From the NCBI GenBank assembly GCA_015075405.1, contig JABTUK010000005.1, positions 310,001-374,000 on the forward strand: DNA of 64,000 nucleotides, in the 5' to 3' direction. The stretch comes from Anaerolineales bacterium. Its GTDB lineage: Bacteria; Chloroflexota; Anaerolineae; 4572-78; J111. Under the pieces are notes generated by a model. It was not told the origin of the DNA. It was given only the letters and a program-made list of their open reading frames with translations, and ran no database searches. Below, piece by piece: positions 56,733 to 64,000 of this stretch; positions within the stretch are counted from its first letter, which is position 1; the number at the start of each line of letters is the position of its first letter. A program made the position numbers and the translations under genes.

Positions 56733-57273
56733 GTTTTCGTATCAACGATGATATCCAACTCTGTCTACTGGAAGAGCGCCATGCCGAGATGTCCTTTGCC
56801 CTGGTTGACCAGAACCGGTCCCATCTGCGAACCTGGATGCCCTGGGTCAAGCCGGGCTACTCGCTGGAAGATAGTCGCAGTTATATCAAAGATAACCTCA
56901 AGCGCCTGGCCGACAACGCCGGTTTTGATCTGTCCATCTTTACCAGGAGCAGATGGCCGGGCAGATTGGCTACAATCGGCTGGATTGGGAGAATCGAACC
57001 ACCGAGATAGGTTATTGGCTGGCCGCTGAGTTTCAGGGACGAGGACTGATGACCGCCGCCTGCCGCAAGCTGATTGACTACGCCTTCGACGAGTTGAAAA
57101 TGAACCGGGTCGAAATCCGCTGCGCCGCCGCCAACGCCCGCAGCCGGGCCGTGCCCGAACGCCTGGGTTTTCAACAGGATGGTATTCTGCGCCAGGCCGA
57201 ATGGCTGCACGATACGTTTGTTGATCTGGTTATTTACAGTATGCTGGCCGAAGAATGGCAGCGGTTGAGATAA
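56726..57273 (+). pseudogene. RimJ/RimL-type GNAT acetyltransferase, one-base frameshift
   Basis: Two frames together give one complete acetyltransferase of about 182 residues. The first frame runs MLSFRINDDIQLCLLEERHAEMSFALVDQNRSHLRTWMPWV to FDLSIF. The second continues QEQMAGQIGYNRLDWENRTTEIGYWLAAEFQGRGLMTAACRKLIDYAF with the acetyl-CoA loop QGRGLM, and ends LVIYSMLAEEWQRLR. Restoring one T in the TTT run at about 56939-56941 (ATC TTT TAC CAG) rejoins them perfectly. Relatives acetylate protein N-termini or small molecules. Since no other damage is seen, a sequencing error is as likely as a true pseudogene. Confidence 0.85.
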
Positions 57274-57296
57274 ATATTATCAGGCGTGAAAATAAA

Positions 57297-57368
57297 GACG
57301 AGGACGCGAGGAGGCGAGGCCGCGTAGCACTTCCTCGCCTCCTCGCCTCACGAGTCATCGCATCTTTT
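57297..57368. repeat. GAGGCG-type inverted repeat
   Basis: GACGAGGACGCGAGGAGGCGAGG and CCTCGCCTCCTCGCCTCACGAG around CCGCGTAGCACTT; ends about 11 nt before the phosphoglucomutase ATG with AGGAGG between. Confidence 0.9.
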
Positions 57369-57378
57369 AGGAGGTATT

Positions 57379-59019
57379 ATGGCTATTCATCCACTCGCAG
57401 GACAGCCTGCGCCCCGTGAATTATTAACCAATATTCCCCGCCTCATCACGGCCTATTACGCCTACCAGCCCGACCCGGACGACCCGGCGCAGCAGGTTGC
57501 CTTTGGCACGTCGGGGCATCGCGGCACATCGCTCAATGGCAAATTTAATGAGCAGCACATCGCCGCCATCTCGCAGGCGATTGCCGAACTGCGGCTGGAG
57601 CGCGGCATCACCGGGCCGCTCTTCATCGGTCAGGATAGCCACCCCTATCCGAACCCGCGCTGACCACAGCCATCGAAGTTCTGGCCGCCAACGGCGTCAG
57701 GCTGGTAGCGCAAAGCGGCGGCGGCTACACCCCGACGCCGGTCATCTCGCACGCCATCCTGACCTACAATGAAGGTAAAACCAGCGGCCTGGCTGACGGC
57801 GTTGTGATTACCCCTCGCACAACCCGCCCGACGACGGCGGTTTCAAATACAACCCGCCTCGGCCGACCGGCCGACACCGAGACCACCAAACTCATTCAGA
57901 ATCGGGCCAATGCCCTGATCCGCGGCGGCTTGAAGGATGTCCGGCGCATGCCCTACGCCCAGGCCCTTAAAGCCGAAACAACGCAAGCCTACGATTACAT
58001 CACGCCTTACGTGTCTGATCTGGCCAACGTCATAGATATGGCCGTTATCAAAGCCGAGGGCCTCAAAATTGGGTGGACCTGATGGGCGGCGCGAGTGTGG
58101 CTTTTGGGGAGCCGCTGGCCGAGCGCCATGGTCTCAACCTGGAGATTGTGAATCGATCTGTTGACCCCCACCTTTTCGTTTATGACTGGACCACGACGGT
58201 AAAATCCGCATGGACTGCTCATCGCCCTATGCCATGGCCAGCCTGATCCAATTGAAAGACAGGTTTGACATCGCCTTTGGCAATGACCCCGATGTGGATC
58301 GCCAGGATTGTGACCGCAGCGCGGGCCTGATGAATCCCAATCATTATCTGGCTGTAGCCATCAGTTATTTGTTCCAAAATCGCCCCGGTTGGAGCCAGAA
58401 CGCCGCCGTTGGTAAAACGCTGGTCTCGAGTTCGATGATTGACCGGTGGCGGCTCAATTGGGCCGGCAGTTGTGTGTGAGTGCCGGTTGGCTTCAAATAT
58501 TTTGTGGACGGGCTGCTCGACGGCTCGCTGGGCTTGGCGGCGAAGAAAGCGCCGGGGCCTCGTTTCTGCGGCTGAACGGCCGGGTTTGGACCACCGATAA
58601 GGATGGCATCATTCTCGATTTGCTGGCGGCGGAAATCACCGCCCGCACCGGCCGCGATCCGGGCGAGCATTACCGGGCGCTGGAAGCGCAGTTTGGGCAG
58701 TCGGCCTACGCCCGCAGCGATGTACCGCCCCGGCCGCCCTGCCGCAAAGTGTTGGCTAACCTGTCGCCGGAGCCACCCAGGCTGACACCCTGGCCGGCGA
58801 TCCCATCATTGCCAAATTGACCCACGCCCCTGCAACCACGAGCCAATCGGCGGCTTGAAGGTAGTGACGGATCATGGCTGGTTTGCAGCCGGCCTTCGGG
58901 CACGGAGGATATTTACAAGGTCTATGCCGAGAGTTTCTGGCGACCTGATCACCTGAGCGCCATCCAGCCGAAGCGCAGACCATCGTCCAGGCCGCCTTCA
59001 AGGCGCCGCTGGGTTGTAG
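57379..59019 (+). pseudogene. pgm: Alpha-D-phosphohexomutase (phosphoglucomutase, pgm-type) with many indels
   Basis: Pieces in all three frames add up to one phosphoglucomutase of the usual length of about 545 residues: [42 protein letters not shown], then (shifted) EVLAANGVRLVAQSGGGYTPTP, SHNPPDDGGFKYNPP around the catalytic serine, [24 protein letters not shown] (metal loop), [32 protein letters not shown] and VWTTDKDGIILDLLAAEITARTGRDPGEHY. At least a dozen one- or two-base indels are needed, many in C, G or T runs, with both gains and losses. The amino-acid sequence between them is well preserved, which argues for uncorrected sequencing errors over decay. It would interconvert glucose 1- and 6-phosphate. 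Confidence 0.88.
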
Positions 59020-59037
59020 CCGGTTGTCCCACGATCA

Positions 59038-59081
59038 AGGTAGCAACCTATCATCTGCTACCTGCTACTTTGCTACCTGTT
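59038..59081. repeat. Heptad repeat (GGTAGCA/TGCTACC)
   Basis: AAGGTAGCAACC and CTGCTACCTGCTACTTTGCTACC, same unit as 13396 and 47364. Confidence 0.85.
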
Positions 59082-59111
59082 TTAGCGACGAAAACTCTGG
59101 AGCGCTATACT

Positions 59112-59203
59112 CAGTAGATCCAAATTTGAGGAGCCAGCACGCCCACGTGCGGCGGTGTTCGGCACGTGGGCGTGCCTCACTCCTCGGAAAATTGGATCTA
59201 CTG
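59112..59203. repeat. MITE-like element, copy 4 (best preserved)
   Basis: 92 bp with terminal inverted repeats CAGTAGATCCAAATTTGAGG and CCTCGGAAAATTGGATCTACTG and the inner palindrome GCACGCCCACGTGC/GCACGTGGGCGTGC. TACT on the left and ATACT on the right flank may be a target duplication. Confidence 0.9.
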
Positions 59204-59231
59204 ATACTATTCACTAAGGAAAAACGGAGCC

Positions 59232-60578
59232 ATGCAAATCAACCCAGGTATTTTCAAAGCCTACGACATTCGGGGGATATACCCTGACCAACTCAACGAA
59301 GAAGCCGGCTACGCGATTGGCCGCGCTTTTGCCACCTTCCTCAAGGTAGATACCGTCATCGTCGGGCGAGATATGCGATTGTCCGGCCCGGCTATGTTCG
59401 ATGCCGTTACGCGCGGGCTGATGGACCAGGGGGCCGATGTGATCAATATCGGCATGGTCAGCACCGACCAGTATTATTACGCCTGCGCCACCCTCAACCA
59501 GGCCGGCATGATGGTCACGGCCTCGCACAACCCGGCCCAGTACAGCGGTTTCAAAATGGTCAGAAAGATGCCTTATCTGCTCAGCGGCGACGAAGGTATC
59601 CAGGATTTGCGCCGCATCATCGAGAATGACGCCTTTGCCAGCCCGACCCGCCAGGGCCAGATGACCGAAATGGATTTGAGCGAAGAGTTTGTCAACTACG
59701 TGCTGGGCCTGATTGATGTTAGCAGCCTGGCCCCGCTCAAAGTGATTGCCGATACCGGCAACGGCATGGTCGGCCCCATCCTCAAGCGAGTCTACGAGCG
59801 GCTGTCCTCGGTGATGCTGACCGGCATGTACCTGGAGCCGGATGGCAGCCTGCCCAATCACGGCCTCGACCCGCTCCAGCCGGAAAATCGGGCCGAATTG
59901 CAAGCCCGCGTCCCCGCCGAAGGCGCGGATGTCGGCTTTGCCTTTGACGGCGACGGCGACCGCTTCTTTACCATTGACGACCGGGGCGATTTTGTTTCCG
60001 GCGATTTTTTGACCGCCCTGCTGGGCCAATACTTTTTGGAGAAATACCCCGGCGCAAAGATTCTGTACGATGTCCGGGCCTCGTGGGCCGTGCCCGATTT
60101 GATTAGCGCCGCCGGGGGTATCCCGCTGATGGAACGAGTCGGCCACGCTTTTATCAAGGCTCGTATGGCTAAAGAAGGCGCCGTCTTTGCCGGTGAAGTG
60201 ACAGGGCACTACTACTTCAAAGATTTCTTTTTTGCCGACTCTGGCATCATCCCCTCGCTGGTGATTTTGGAGATGCTCTCGAAAAAGAAGGCCAAACTGT
60301 CTGATCTGCTCAAGCCGCTGGAAGCCCAATATTTTATCTCCGGCGAGATCAACAGTCGCATCGCCGGCGATGTCAAGGCCAAATTGGCTGAGCTGGCGGC
60401 CACCTTTGGCGATGGCAAGATCGAACAGTTTGACGGCTTATCCGTCACCTATGCCGATTGGCACTTTAATGTCCGTTCCTCCAACACCGAGCCGCTGCTG
60501 CGCCTCAATCTCGAGGCCAAATCAAAGGCCATGATGGAAGAAAAGCGCGACCAGATTTTGGAGATCATTCGCGCCTGA
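59232..60578 (+). CDS. manB: Phosphomannomutase/phosphoglucomutase
   Basis: A 448-residue alpha-D-phosphohexomutase of the PMM/PGM (AlgC/ManB) type, intact. Motifs in order: FKAYDIRGIYPDQL at the N-terminus, TASHNPAQYSGFKM with the phospho-accepting serine (about 97-110), FAFDGDGDRFFTID metal loop (about 237-250), GEVTGHYYFKDFFFADSG sugar-recognition loop (about 320-337) and RSSNTEPLLRLN phosphate-binding loop near the C-terminus. It interconverts mannose (or glucose) 6- and 1-phosphate in the cytoplasm, feeding nucleotide-sugar synthesis such as that used by the glycosyltransferases at the start of the window. It follows the damaged pgm-type gene. Confidence 0.96.
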   Translation: MQINPGIFKAYDIRGIYPDQLNEEAGYAIGRAFATFLKVDTVIVGRDMRLSGPAMFDAVTRGLMDQGADVINIGMVSTDQYYYACATLNQAGMMVTASHNPAQYSGFKMVRKMPYLLSGDEGIQDLRRIIENDAFASPTRQGQMTEMDLSEEFVNYVLGLIDVSSLAPLKVIADTGNGMVGPILKRVYERLSSVMLTGMYLEPDGSLPNHGLDPLQPENRAELQARVPAEGADVGFAFDGDGDRFFTIDDRGDFVSGDFLTALLGQYFLEKYPGAKILYDVRASWAVPDLISAAGGIPLMERVGHAFIKARMAKEGAVFAGEVTGHYYFKDFFFADSGIIPSLVILEMLSKKKAKLSDLLKPLEAQYFISGEINSRIAGDVKAKLAELAATFGDGKIEQFDGLSVTYADWHFNVRSSNTEPLLRLNLEAKSKAMMEEKRDQILEIIRA

Positions 60579-60649
60579 CCTGTTTATCTTGTTATTCAAT
60601 GGTCACATTTTTGTGTAAAATATTTTGCGCCACTGCTTCCTGTTTTCCG

Positions 60650-60777
60650 ACGTTCGCCCGGCGATGAATTCGCCGGGCTACAAAGTTGCGCCCGATTAAT
60701 CGGGCTTCTCCGTCCCCAGGCTTTAGTCCGATTTATCGGACGCCGTTATTTAGCCCTGCGATTTATCGCGGGGTGGA
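60650..60777. repeat. Multi-hairpin repeat, GCCCGGCGATGAATTCGCCGGGC type
   Basis: Four hairpins in series: GCCCGGCGATGAATTCGCCGGGC, GCCCGATTAATCGGGC, GTCCGATTTATCGGAC and GCGATTTATCGC. Best example of the family also at 8688 and 31517. No gene seen in 60579-60863. Confidence 0.88.
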
Positions 60778-60863
60778 CCACATCGGCAGATCAGGGTTGG
60801 ATGAGTAAAAATATTTTGGTATTAATACTTTCAACCTTCAACGTTTAGTGTTCAACAGTCAAG

Positions 60864-61790
60864 ATGCGTAACTTCTTCATCAGACTCTCCACCAGCGAGG
60901 CGGCCCGGCGCTTTGTGACTCACTTTGGCCCGGCCCGCCGGACGGCCCGCCGTTTTGTGGCCGGCGAAACCCTCGACGAAGCGGTGGCGGTGGTCAAAGA
61001 TTTAAACCGGCGCGGCCTCAAAGCCATTATCAACGAGGTGGGCGAGAGCGTGACTACCCAGGCCGAGGCCAGCGCGGCGGCGGCCACTTTCCACACCATC
61101 CTGCGCCGGATTGACGCCGAGGGCCTGGACGCCGATATTTCGCTCAAACCCTCTCACGTCGGCCTGACCTTTGGCCCCGATTTTTTCTACGAAAATGTGG
61201 CCGATATTGTCCAGACCGCCCGGCAGTACCATAATATGGTTGAAATTGATATGGAGGGCAGCCCCGATGTGGACGCGACCCTGGCCGTGTATCACCGCCT
61301 GCTCGACACCTTTGGCGGCGGCGTCCGCCTGGCCGTCCAATCCTACCTCTACCGCACCCCCGCAGATGCGCAGGCGATCATCGCGCATGGGGGGGCAATT
61401 CGGCTGGTAAAAGGCGCGTACCAGGAGCCGCCGGAGATTGCCTACCAGGGCAAAACCGAGATCAACGCCGCTTCCAAACGGGTGATGGCGCAGTTTTTCA
61501 CCCCCGAAGCCAGGGCCAACAACGCTTATCTCATCCTTGGCTCGCACGACCCGGAACTGATCGAGTGGCTCATCCGTGAGACAAAGGAGCGCGGGATCAG
61601 CCCGACTCAATTTGAATTTCAAATGCTCCTCGGTATCCGCCGCGACGAGCAGCAGCGCCTGGCCGATTTGGGCTATCAGGTTCGGATTTACGTGCCCTAC
61701 GGCCCCGCCTGGTATCCCTATTTCATGCGCCGCCTGGCCGAGCGCCCGGCCAATGTACTGTTTATGGGGCGGGCGATGCTGGGGAAATGA
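60864..61790 (+). CDS. Proline dehydrogenase
   Basis: A 308-residue FAD-dependent proline dehydrogenase of the single-function (PutB-like) type, a (beta-alpha)8 barrel. Features seen: FVAGETLDEAVAVVKDLNRRGLKAIINEVGESV (first strand-helix units), ISLKPSHVGL, VEIDMEGSPDVDATLAVYHRLL, VRLAVQSYLYRTPADA, IRLVKGAYQEP (barrel core) and FEFQMLLGIRRDEQQRL. The C-terminal RIYVPYGPAWYPYFMRRLAERPANV has the substrate-binding R-R pair. Oxidises L-proline to pyrroline-5-carboxylate; the partner P5C dehydrogenase is not in the window. The stop codon lies in a heptad repeat. Confidence 0.95.
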   Translation: MRNFFIRLSTSEAARRFVTHFGPARRTARRFVAGETLDEAVAVVKDLNRRGLKAIINEVGESVTTQAEASAAAATFHTILRRIDAEGLDADISLKPSHVGLTFGPDFFYENVADIVQTARQYHNMVEIDMEGSPDVDATLAVYHRLLDTFGGGVRLAVQSYLYRTPADAQAIIAHGGAIRLVKGAYQEPPEIAYQGKTEINAASKRVMAQFFTPEARANNAYLILGSHDPELIEWLIRETKERGISPTQFEFQMLLGIRRDEQQRLADLGYQVRIYVPYGPAWYPYFMRRLAERPANVLFMGRAMLGK

Positions 61791-61863
61791 CCGGAGACCG
61801 AGGACCGGAGACGGGGGCTGAACAGCTTTATCCCCCGGTTTCCGGTCTCCCGTCCCCGGTCAA
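61788..61863. repeat. Heptad inverted repeat (GAGACCG/CGGTCTC)
   Basis: TGACCGGAGACCGAGGACCGGAGACGGGGG and CCCCCGGTTTCCGGTCTCCC..CCGGTCA; starts at the stop codon of proline dehydrogenase and ends 30 nt before the SDR ATG. Confidence 0.93.
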
Positions 61864-61892
61864 ATTTATTATAACTGGCTGGCTTTAGTTGA

Positions 61893-62660
61893 ATGACTGA
61901 CAAATTCCTCACCCACAAAACCGCTCTCGTCACCGGCTCATCGCGGGGGATTGGGCGGGCGATTGCTCTGGAACTGGCCCGGCAGGGGGCCGATGTAGTG
62001 GTCCATTACCTGCGCAAGAAGATGGCGGCGGAAGAGGTGGTAGCTGCGATTGAGGCGCTGGGCTGCCGGGCTGTGGCGGTCAAGGCGAACCTGGCCGAGG
62101 CTGAGCAAATTACGGCCATGTTTGATGAGATCGAAGCTAGGGTGGGCCGCTGCGATATTTTTGTGGGCAATGCCGCCAGCGGCACCCCGCGTGATGTGCT
62201 GGACGTGAGCGATAAGCATTGGGACTGGACCATGGATGTCAATGCCCGCGCTATTTTGCGCTGCGTCCAGCGGCTTGCGCCGGGCATGGCCGAGGCGGGC
62301 TGGGGCCGGATTGTCAACATCACCAGCCCCGGCAGCACCCGTGTTTTGCCCCACTACGGCGCGATTGGCCTATCCAAAGCCGTGGTTGAATCGTTGACCC
62401 GTTACCTGGCGGTTGACCTGGCTCCCAAAGGGATCATTGTCAACGCCGTTTCGCCCGGCCTGGTCGCCACCGACGCCGTAACCGCTTTTCCCATTGATTT
62501 GCAAGCCACCTTTGAATATGCCCAAAGCCGCACCCCTACCGGCCGCCTCGTCACCCCAGAGGATGTGGCTCGGATTGTCGCCTTCCTTTGCTCCGACGCC
62601 GCCGCTATGATCGTCGGGCAGACAATTACGGTGGATGGTGGATATGGGCTTCTGGCTTGA
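61893..62660 (+). CDS. FabL-like short-chain dehydrogenase/reductase
   Basis: A 255-residue SDR. The NADP-binding motif is LVTGSSRGIGRAIALELARQG (about 11-31). NAASGTPRDVLDVSDKHWDWTMDVNARAIL, the catalytic-region HYGAIGLSKAVVESLTRYLAVDLAPKGIIVNAVSPG and the end VGQTITVDGGYGLLA match FabL, the enoyl-ACP reductase III of Bacillus. In particular the catalytic pair is Y-x6-K (YGAIGLSK) as in enoyl-ACP reductases, not the Y-x3-K of ordinary SDRs. I therefore suggest NADPH-dependent enoyl-ACP reduction in fatty-acid synthesis; a ketoreductase annotation would be the generic alternative. It overlaps the CobS gene by 26 bp. Confidence 0.88.
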   Translation: MTDKFLTHKTALVTGSSRGIGRAIALELARQGADVVVHYLRKKMAAEEVVAAIEALGCRAVAVKANLAEAEQITAMFDEIEARVGRCDIFVGNAASGTPRDVLDVSDKHWDWTMDVNARAILRCVQRLAPGMAEAGWGRIVNITSPGSTRVLPHYGAIGLSKAVVESLTRYLAVDLAPKGIIVNAVSPGLVATDAVTAFPIDLQATFEYAQSRTPTGRLVTPEDVARIVAFLCSDAAAMIVGQTITVDGGYGLLA

Positions 62661-63384
62661 CTTCGCTTTGGCCTGGCGACTGCTGACTATTATTCCGCTA
62701 CCTTTTATTCCTGCTGACCCCCAACGTCCGGCCGGGCTGGCAGCGGCTTATTATCCGCTGATTGGTCTGATGTTGGGGCTGCTGCTGGCCGGAGCGGGCC
62801 AGCTTTTGTTTTTTCTCTTCCCGGTTGGCCTGGCAGCGGCATTGTTGTTGGCTTTGTGGGCCGGATTGACCGGCCTGCTCCATCTCGACGGGTTTATGGA
62901 TAGCTGTGACGGCCTGCTGCCGCCGCGCGACCCAGCCCGGCGGCTGGAAATTATGAAGGACAGCCGGGTGGGTGCGTTTGGGGCGATTGGGGTTGGCCTG
63001 CTGCTGCTGGTCAAATTCAACGCCCTGGCGGCCCTGCCAGTGGATTACCGGGTGACCGGCTTGATCGTCATTCCGGTGCTGGCGCGTTGGGCCGTGACCT
63101 GGGCTATGGTTCGCTATCCACTGGCCCGCCGGGAGGGAACCAGCGTCTTTTTTAGCGCCGGGTTGGGCTGGCCGCAGGTTATCGTTGCTTCGGCCATTGC
63201 TGCTGCTACGGCTGTAGCTGGGCTGGGCTGGCTGGGGCTGCTGCTGGGCGGAATCGCCTGGCTGGTGATGACCCTGATTTCAGCCCTGGCCATGGCTCGC
63301 ATTGCCGGCCTCACCGGTGATGTCTACGGCGCTATTTGCGAAACCGTCGAGACGGCGCTGCTGCTGGCGTTGGCGCTCAGGTAG
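62635..63384 (+). CDS. cobS: Adenosylcobinamide-GDP ribazoletransferase (cobalamin synthase)
   Basis: A 249-residue membrane enzyme with about six hydrophobic segments. Signatures: FALAWRLLTIIPLPF at the N-terminus, YYPLIGLMLGLLL, LTGLLHLDGFMDSCDGLLPPRDPARRLEIMKDSRVGAFG (the acidic D-x-x-D site with the DSR-x-G-x-F-G motif, about 78-118) and MARIAGLTGDVYGAICE near the end. It joins alpha-ribazole to adenosylcobinamide-GDP, the last step of cobalamin assembly, at the membrane. No other cobalamin genes are in view; they may follow beyond the window or elsewhere. Start overlaps the SDR gene; ATG at 62644 is an alternative. Confidence 0.94.
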   Translation: MVDMGFWLDFALAWRLLTIIPLPFIPADPQRPAGLAAAYYPLIGLMLGLLLAGAGQLLFFLFPVGLAAALLLALWAGLTGLLHLDGFMDSCDGLLPPRDPARRLEIMKDSRVGAFGAIGVGLLLLVKFNALAALPVDYRVTGLIVIPVLARWAVTWAMVRYPLARREGTSVFFSAGLGWPQVIVASAIAAATAVAGLGWLGLLLGGIAWLVMTLISALAMARIAGLTGDVYGAICETVETALLLALALR

Positions 63385-64000
63385 GGACAGTTTTTTCAAT
63401 GAGTTCTTGGGTGTCGGTGTCAATAATCAAGATGCCTTCATTTTTATCGTTGAGTTGCCCTACCAATAAGCCTTTGTTATTCCAAATTGATGTTTTCCCG
63501 GCACATTCAGAACCATCGGCTTGGCCAATGCAGTTTGACATTAATACTGTCATTGAATATTTACGAGCAATGTCAGCTAACCGGTTAATGGCTTTGTCAA
63601 TCCCATTCACAAATTTGGCCACACTGGCTACATAAACTTCTGCGCCACTTCTAAAAGCGTTCTCGGCGTGTTCGGGAACTGATAATTCATAACAAATGGC
63701 CGGGGCAATACAGGGTTTGTTACCTATTAAATCCATAGAATTTTGTCCACCCACAAAGAACTCTTCTTCATCCGGGTGTAAATACTTTTTTGAATAAGTT
63801 TGTCTGGCCTGGTGTGGTTGAAAAATAAGCATACTAATGCAGATGCCGCTATTACTTTTTGTTGGTACCCCAACTCCAATTGTTATCTGCTGAGTATCGG
63901 CAATCTTTTGGAAAACGTCAAACCGGCTATCGTTTGGATGTGTCACCAATTCTTTTGACAGAGTGGGTTCATAACCGGTCAAGGATAGTTCAGGAAAAAT
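63377..64000 (-). CDS. Nitrilase-superfamily carbon-nitrogen hydrolase (5' end beyond window)
   Basis: The frame on the minus strand is open to the window edge, so the N-terminus is missing; about 207 residues are visible. The full catalytic triad can be read: Glu in IFPELSLTGYEP (from 64000 to about 63967), Lys in TYSKKYLHPDEEEFF and Cys in APAICYELSVPEHAENA. GAEVYVASVAKFVNGIDKAINRLADIARKYSMTVLMSNCIG follows, as expected for the fold. It cleaves or forms amide-type C-N bonds; substrate unknown. Base composition is more A+T-rich than the neighbours. Its 3' end overlaps the cobS 3' end by 8 bp (convergent). Confidence 0.92.
   Translation of the reverse strand: MFPELSLTGYEPTLSKELVTHPNDSRFDVFQKIADTQQITIGVGVPTKSNSGICISMLIFQPHQARQTYSKKYLHPDEEEFFVGGQNSMDLIGNKPCIAPAICYELSVPEHAENAFRSGAEVYVASVAKFVNGIDKAINRLADIARKYSMTVLMSNCIGQADGSECAGKTSIWNNKGLLVGQLNDKNEGILIIDTDTQELIEKTVPT

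Noticed and set aside
56726-57273. Programmed ribosomal frameshifting in the GNAT gene
   Set aside because: No slippery heptamer or downstream stimulatory structure is evident, and neighbouring genes show similar random homopolymer indels.
57379-59019. Several separate small genes in the phosphoglucomutase region
   Set aside because: The frames are consecutive segments of one enzyme in the right order; treating them as separate proteins would be wrong.
59024-59287. 87-codon plus-strand frame before the phosphomannomutase gene
   Set aside because: Composed of the heptad repeat and the MITE-like element, and overlaps the true phosphomannomutase start in another frame.
59214-60329. Long antisense frame (371 codons) opposite the phosphomannomutase gene
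   Set aside because: It is a shadow of a GC-rich coding gene; the plus-strand frame has all phosphohexomutase motifs and the antisense translation has no recognisable feature.
61002-61622. 206-codon antisense frame over proline dehydrogenase
   Set aside because: Typical GC-rich shadow; the sense protein is unambiguous.

Overview
The window looks like a chromosomal segment of a GC-rich, free-living bacterium, most likely a filamentous Chloroflexota (Anaerolineae/Caldilineae-like). This is inferred from the gene mix (FG-GAP/STAND proteins, PknB-type kinase with an extracytoplasmic tail, many histidine kinases, CobS, GT-rich glycan operons, frequent TTG starts) and the very high load of short dispersed repeats. 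No rRNA, tRNA, CRISPR array, transposase or phage gene was found. The window starts inside or at the 5' end of a minus-strand gene and ends inside a nitrilase-family gene.

Layout: 0.1-7.2 kb, a surface-glycan cluster: a minus-strand operon of six tightly overlapping genes (GT2, GT4, methyltransferase, GT2, DUF2142-like GT-C, membrane protein) divergent from another GT2. 7.4-12 kb, a SnoaL-like protein, a HEAT-repeat protein, an SRPBCC-ArsR-SRPBCC operon behind a promoter with two matching dyads, and an ABC-2 exporter pair. 12.4-22.9 kb, a TlpA-like lipoprotein, an OmpR/HK two-component pair, then an AAA-winged-helix protein, a secreted protein made of four WNxxGSGFELSS repeats, and a 1648-residue transmembrane protein joining an extracellular 12-loop FG-GAP propeller to a cytoplasmic STAND-like ATPase. 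23-31.5 kb, a minus-strand operon of hydrolase, GT-C membrane protein, hybrid kinase, receiver-kinase and LppX-like lipoprotein. 31.7-40.4 kb, PAP2 phosphatase, small membrane and soluble unknowns, an EamA transporter, a Ser/Thr kinase and a 1302-residue helical protein. 41-47.3 kb, MOSC, Rieske oxygenase, pentapeptide protein, P1 peptidase, L7/L12-CTD-like protein, flavin amine oxidase and DUF1648 protein. 47.4-53.6 kb, a complete five-gene peptide ABC importer. 53.6-64 kb, a toxin-antitoxin pair, C45 acyltransferase/peptidase, CinA, a frameshifted GNAT and a heavily frameshifted phosphoglucomutase, intact phosphomannomutase, proline dehydrogenase, FabL-like SDR, CobS and the partial nitrilase.

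The most striking property is the repeat landscape. More than twenty elements are built of 7-9 bp tandem units arranged as inverted pairs, each with a different unit sequence; sixteen end roughly 8-35 nt upstream of a start codon. Other families are GC-rich perfect palindromes, a 33-bp AGACCTGACAGGT palindrome, a roughly 95-bp TIR-bearing MITE-like element, and multi-hairpin clusters. Many copies lie in frame inside genes, usually in loops or linkers, including one whose last codon is the predicted nucleophile cysteine of an autoprocessing C45 enzyme.

Between 56.5 and 59.0 kb three consecutive genes carry single-base indels, many of them in homopolymers, while neighbours are intact. This is better explained by a poorly polished assembly patch than by gene decay.
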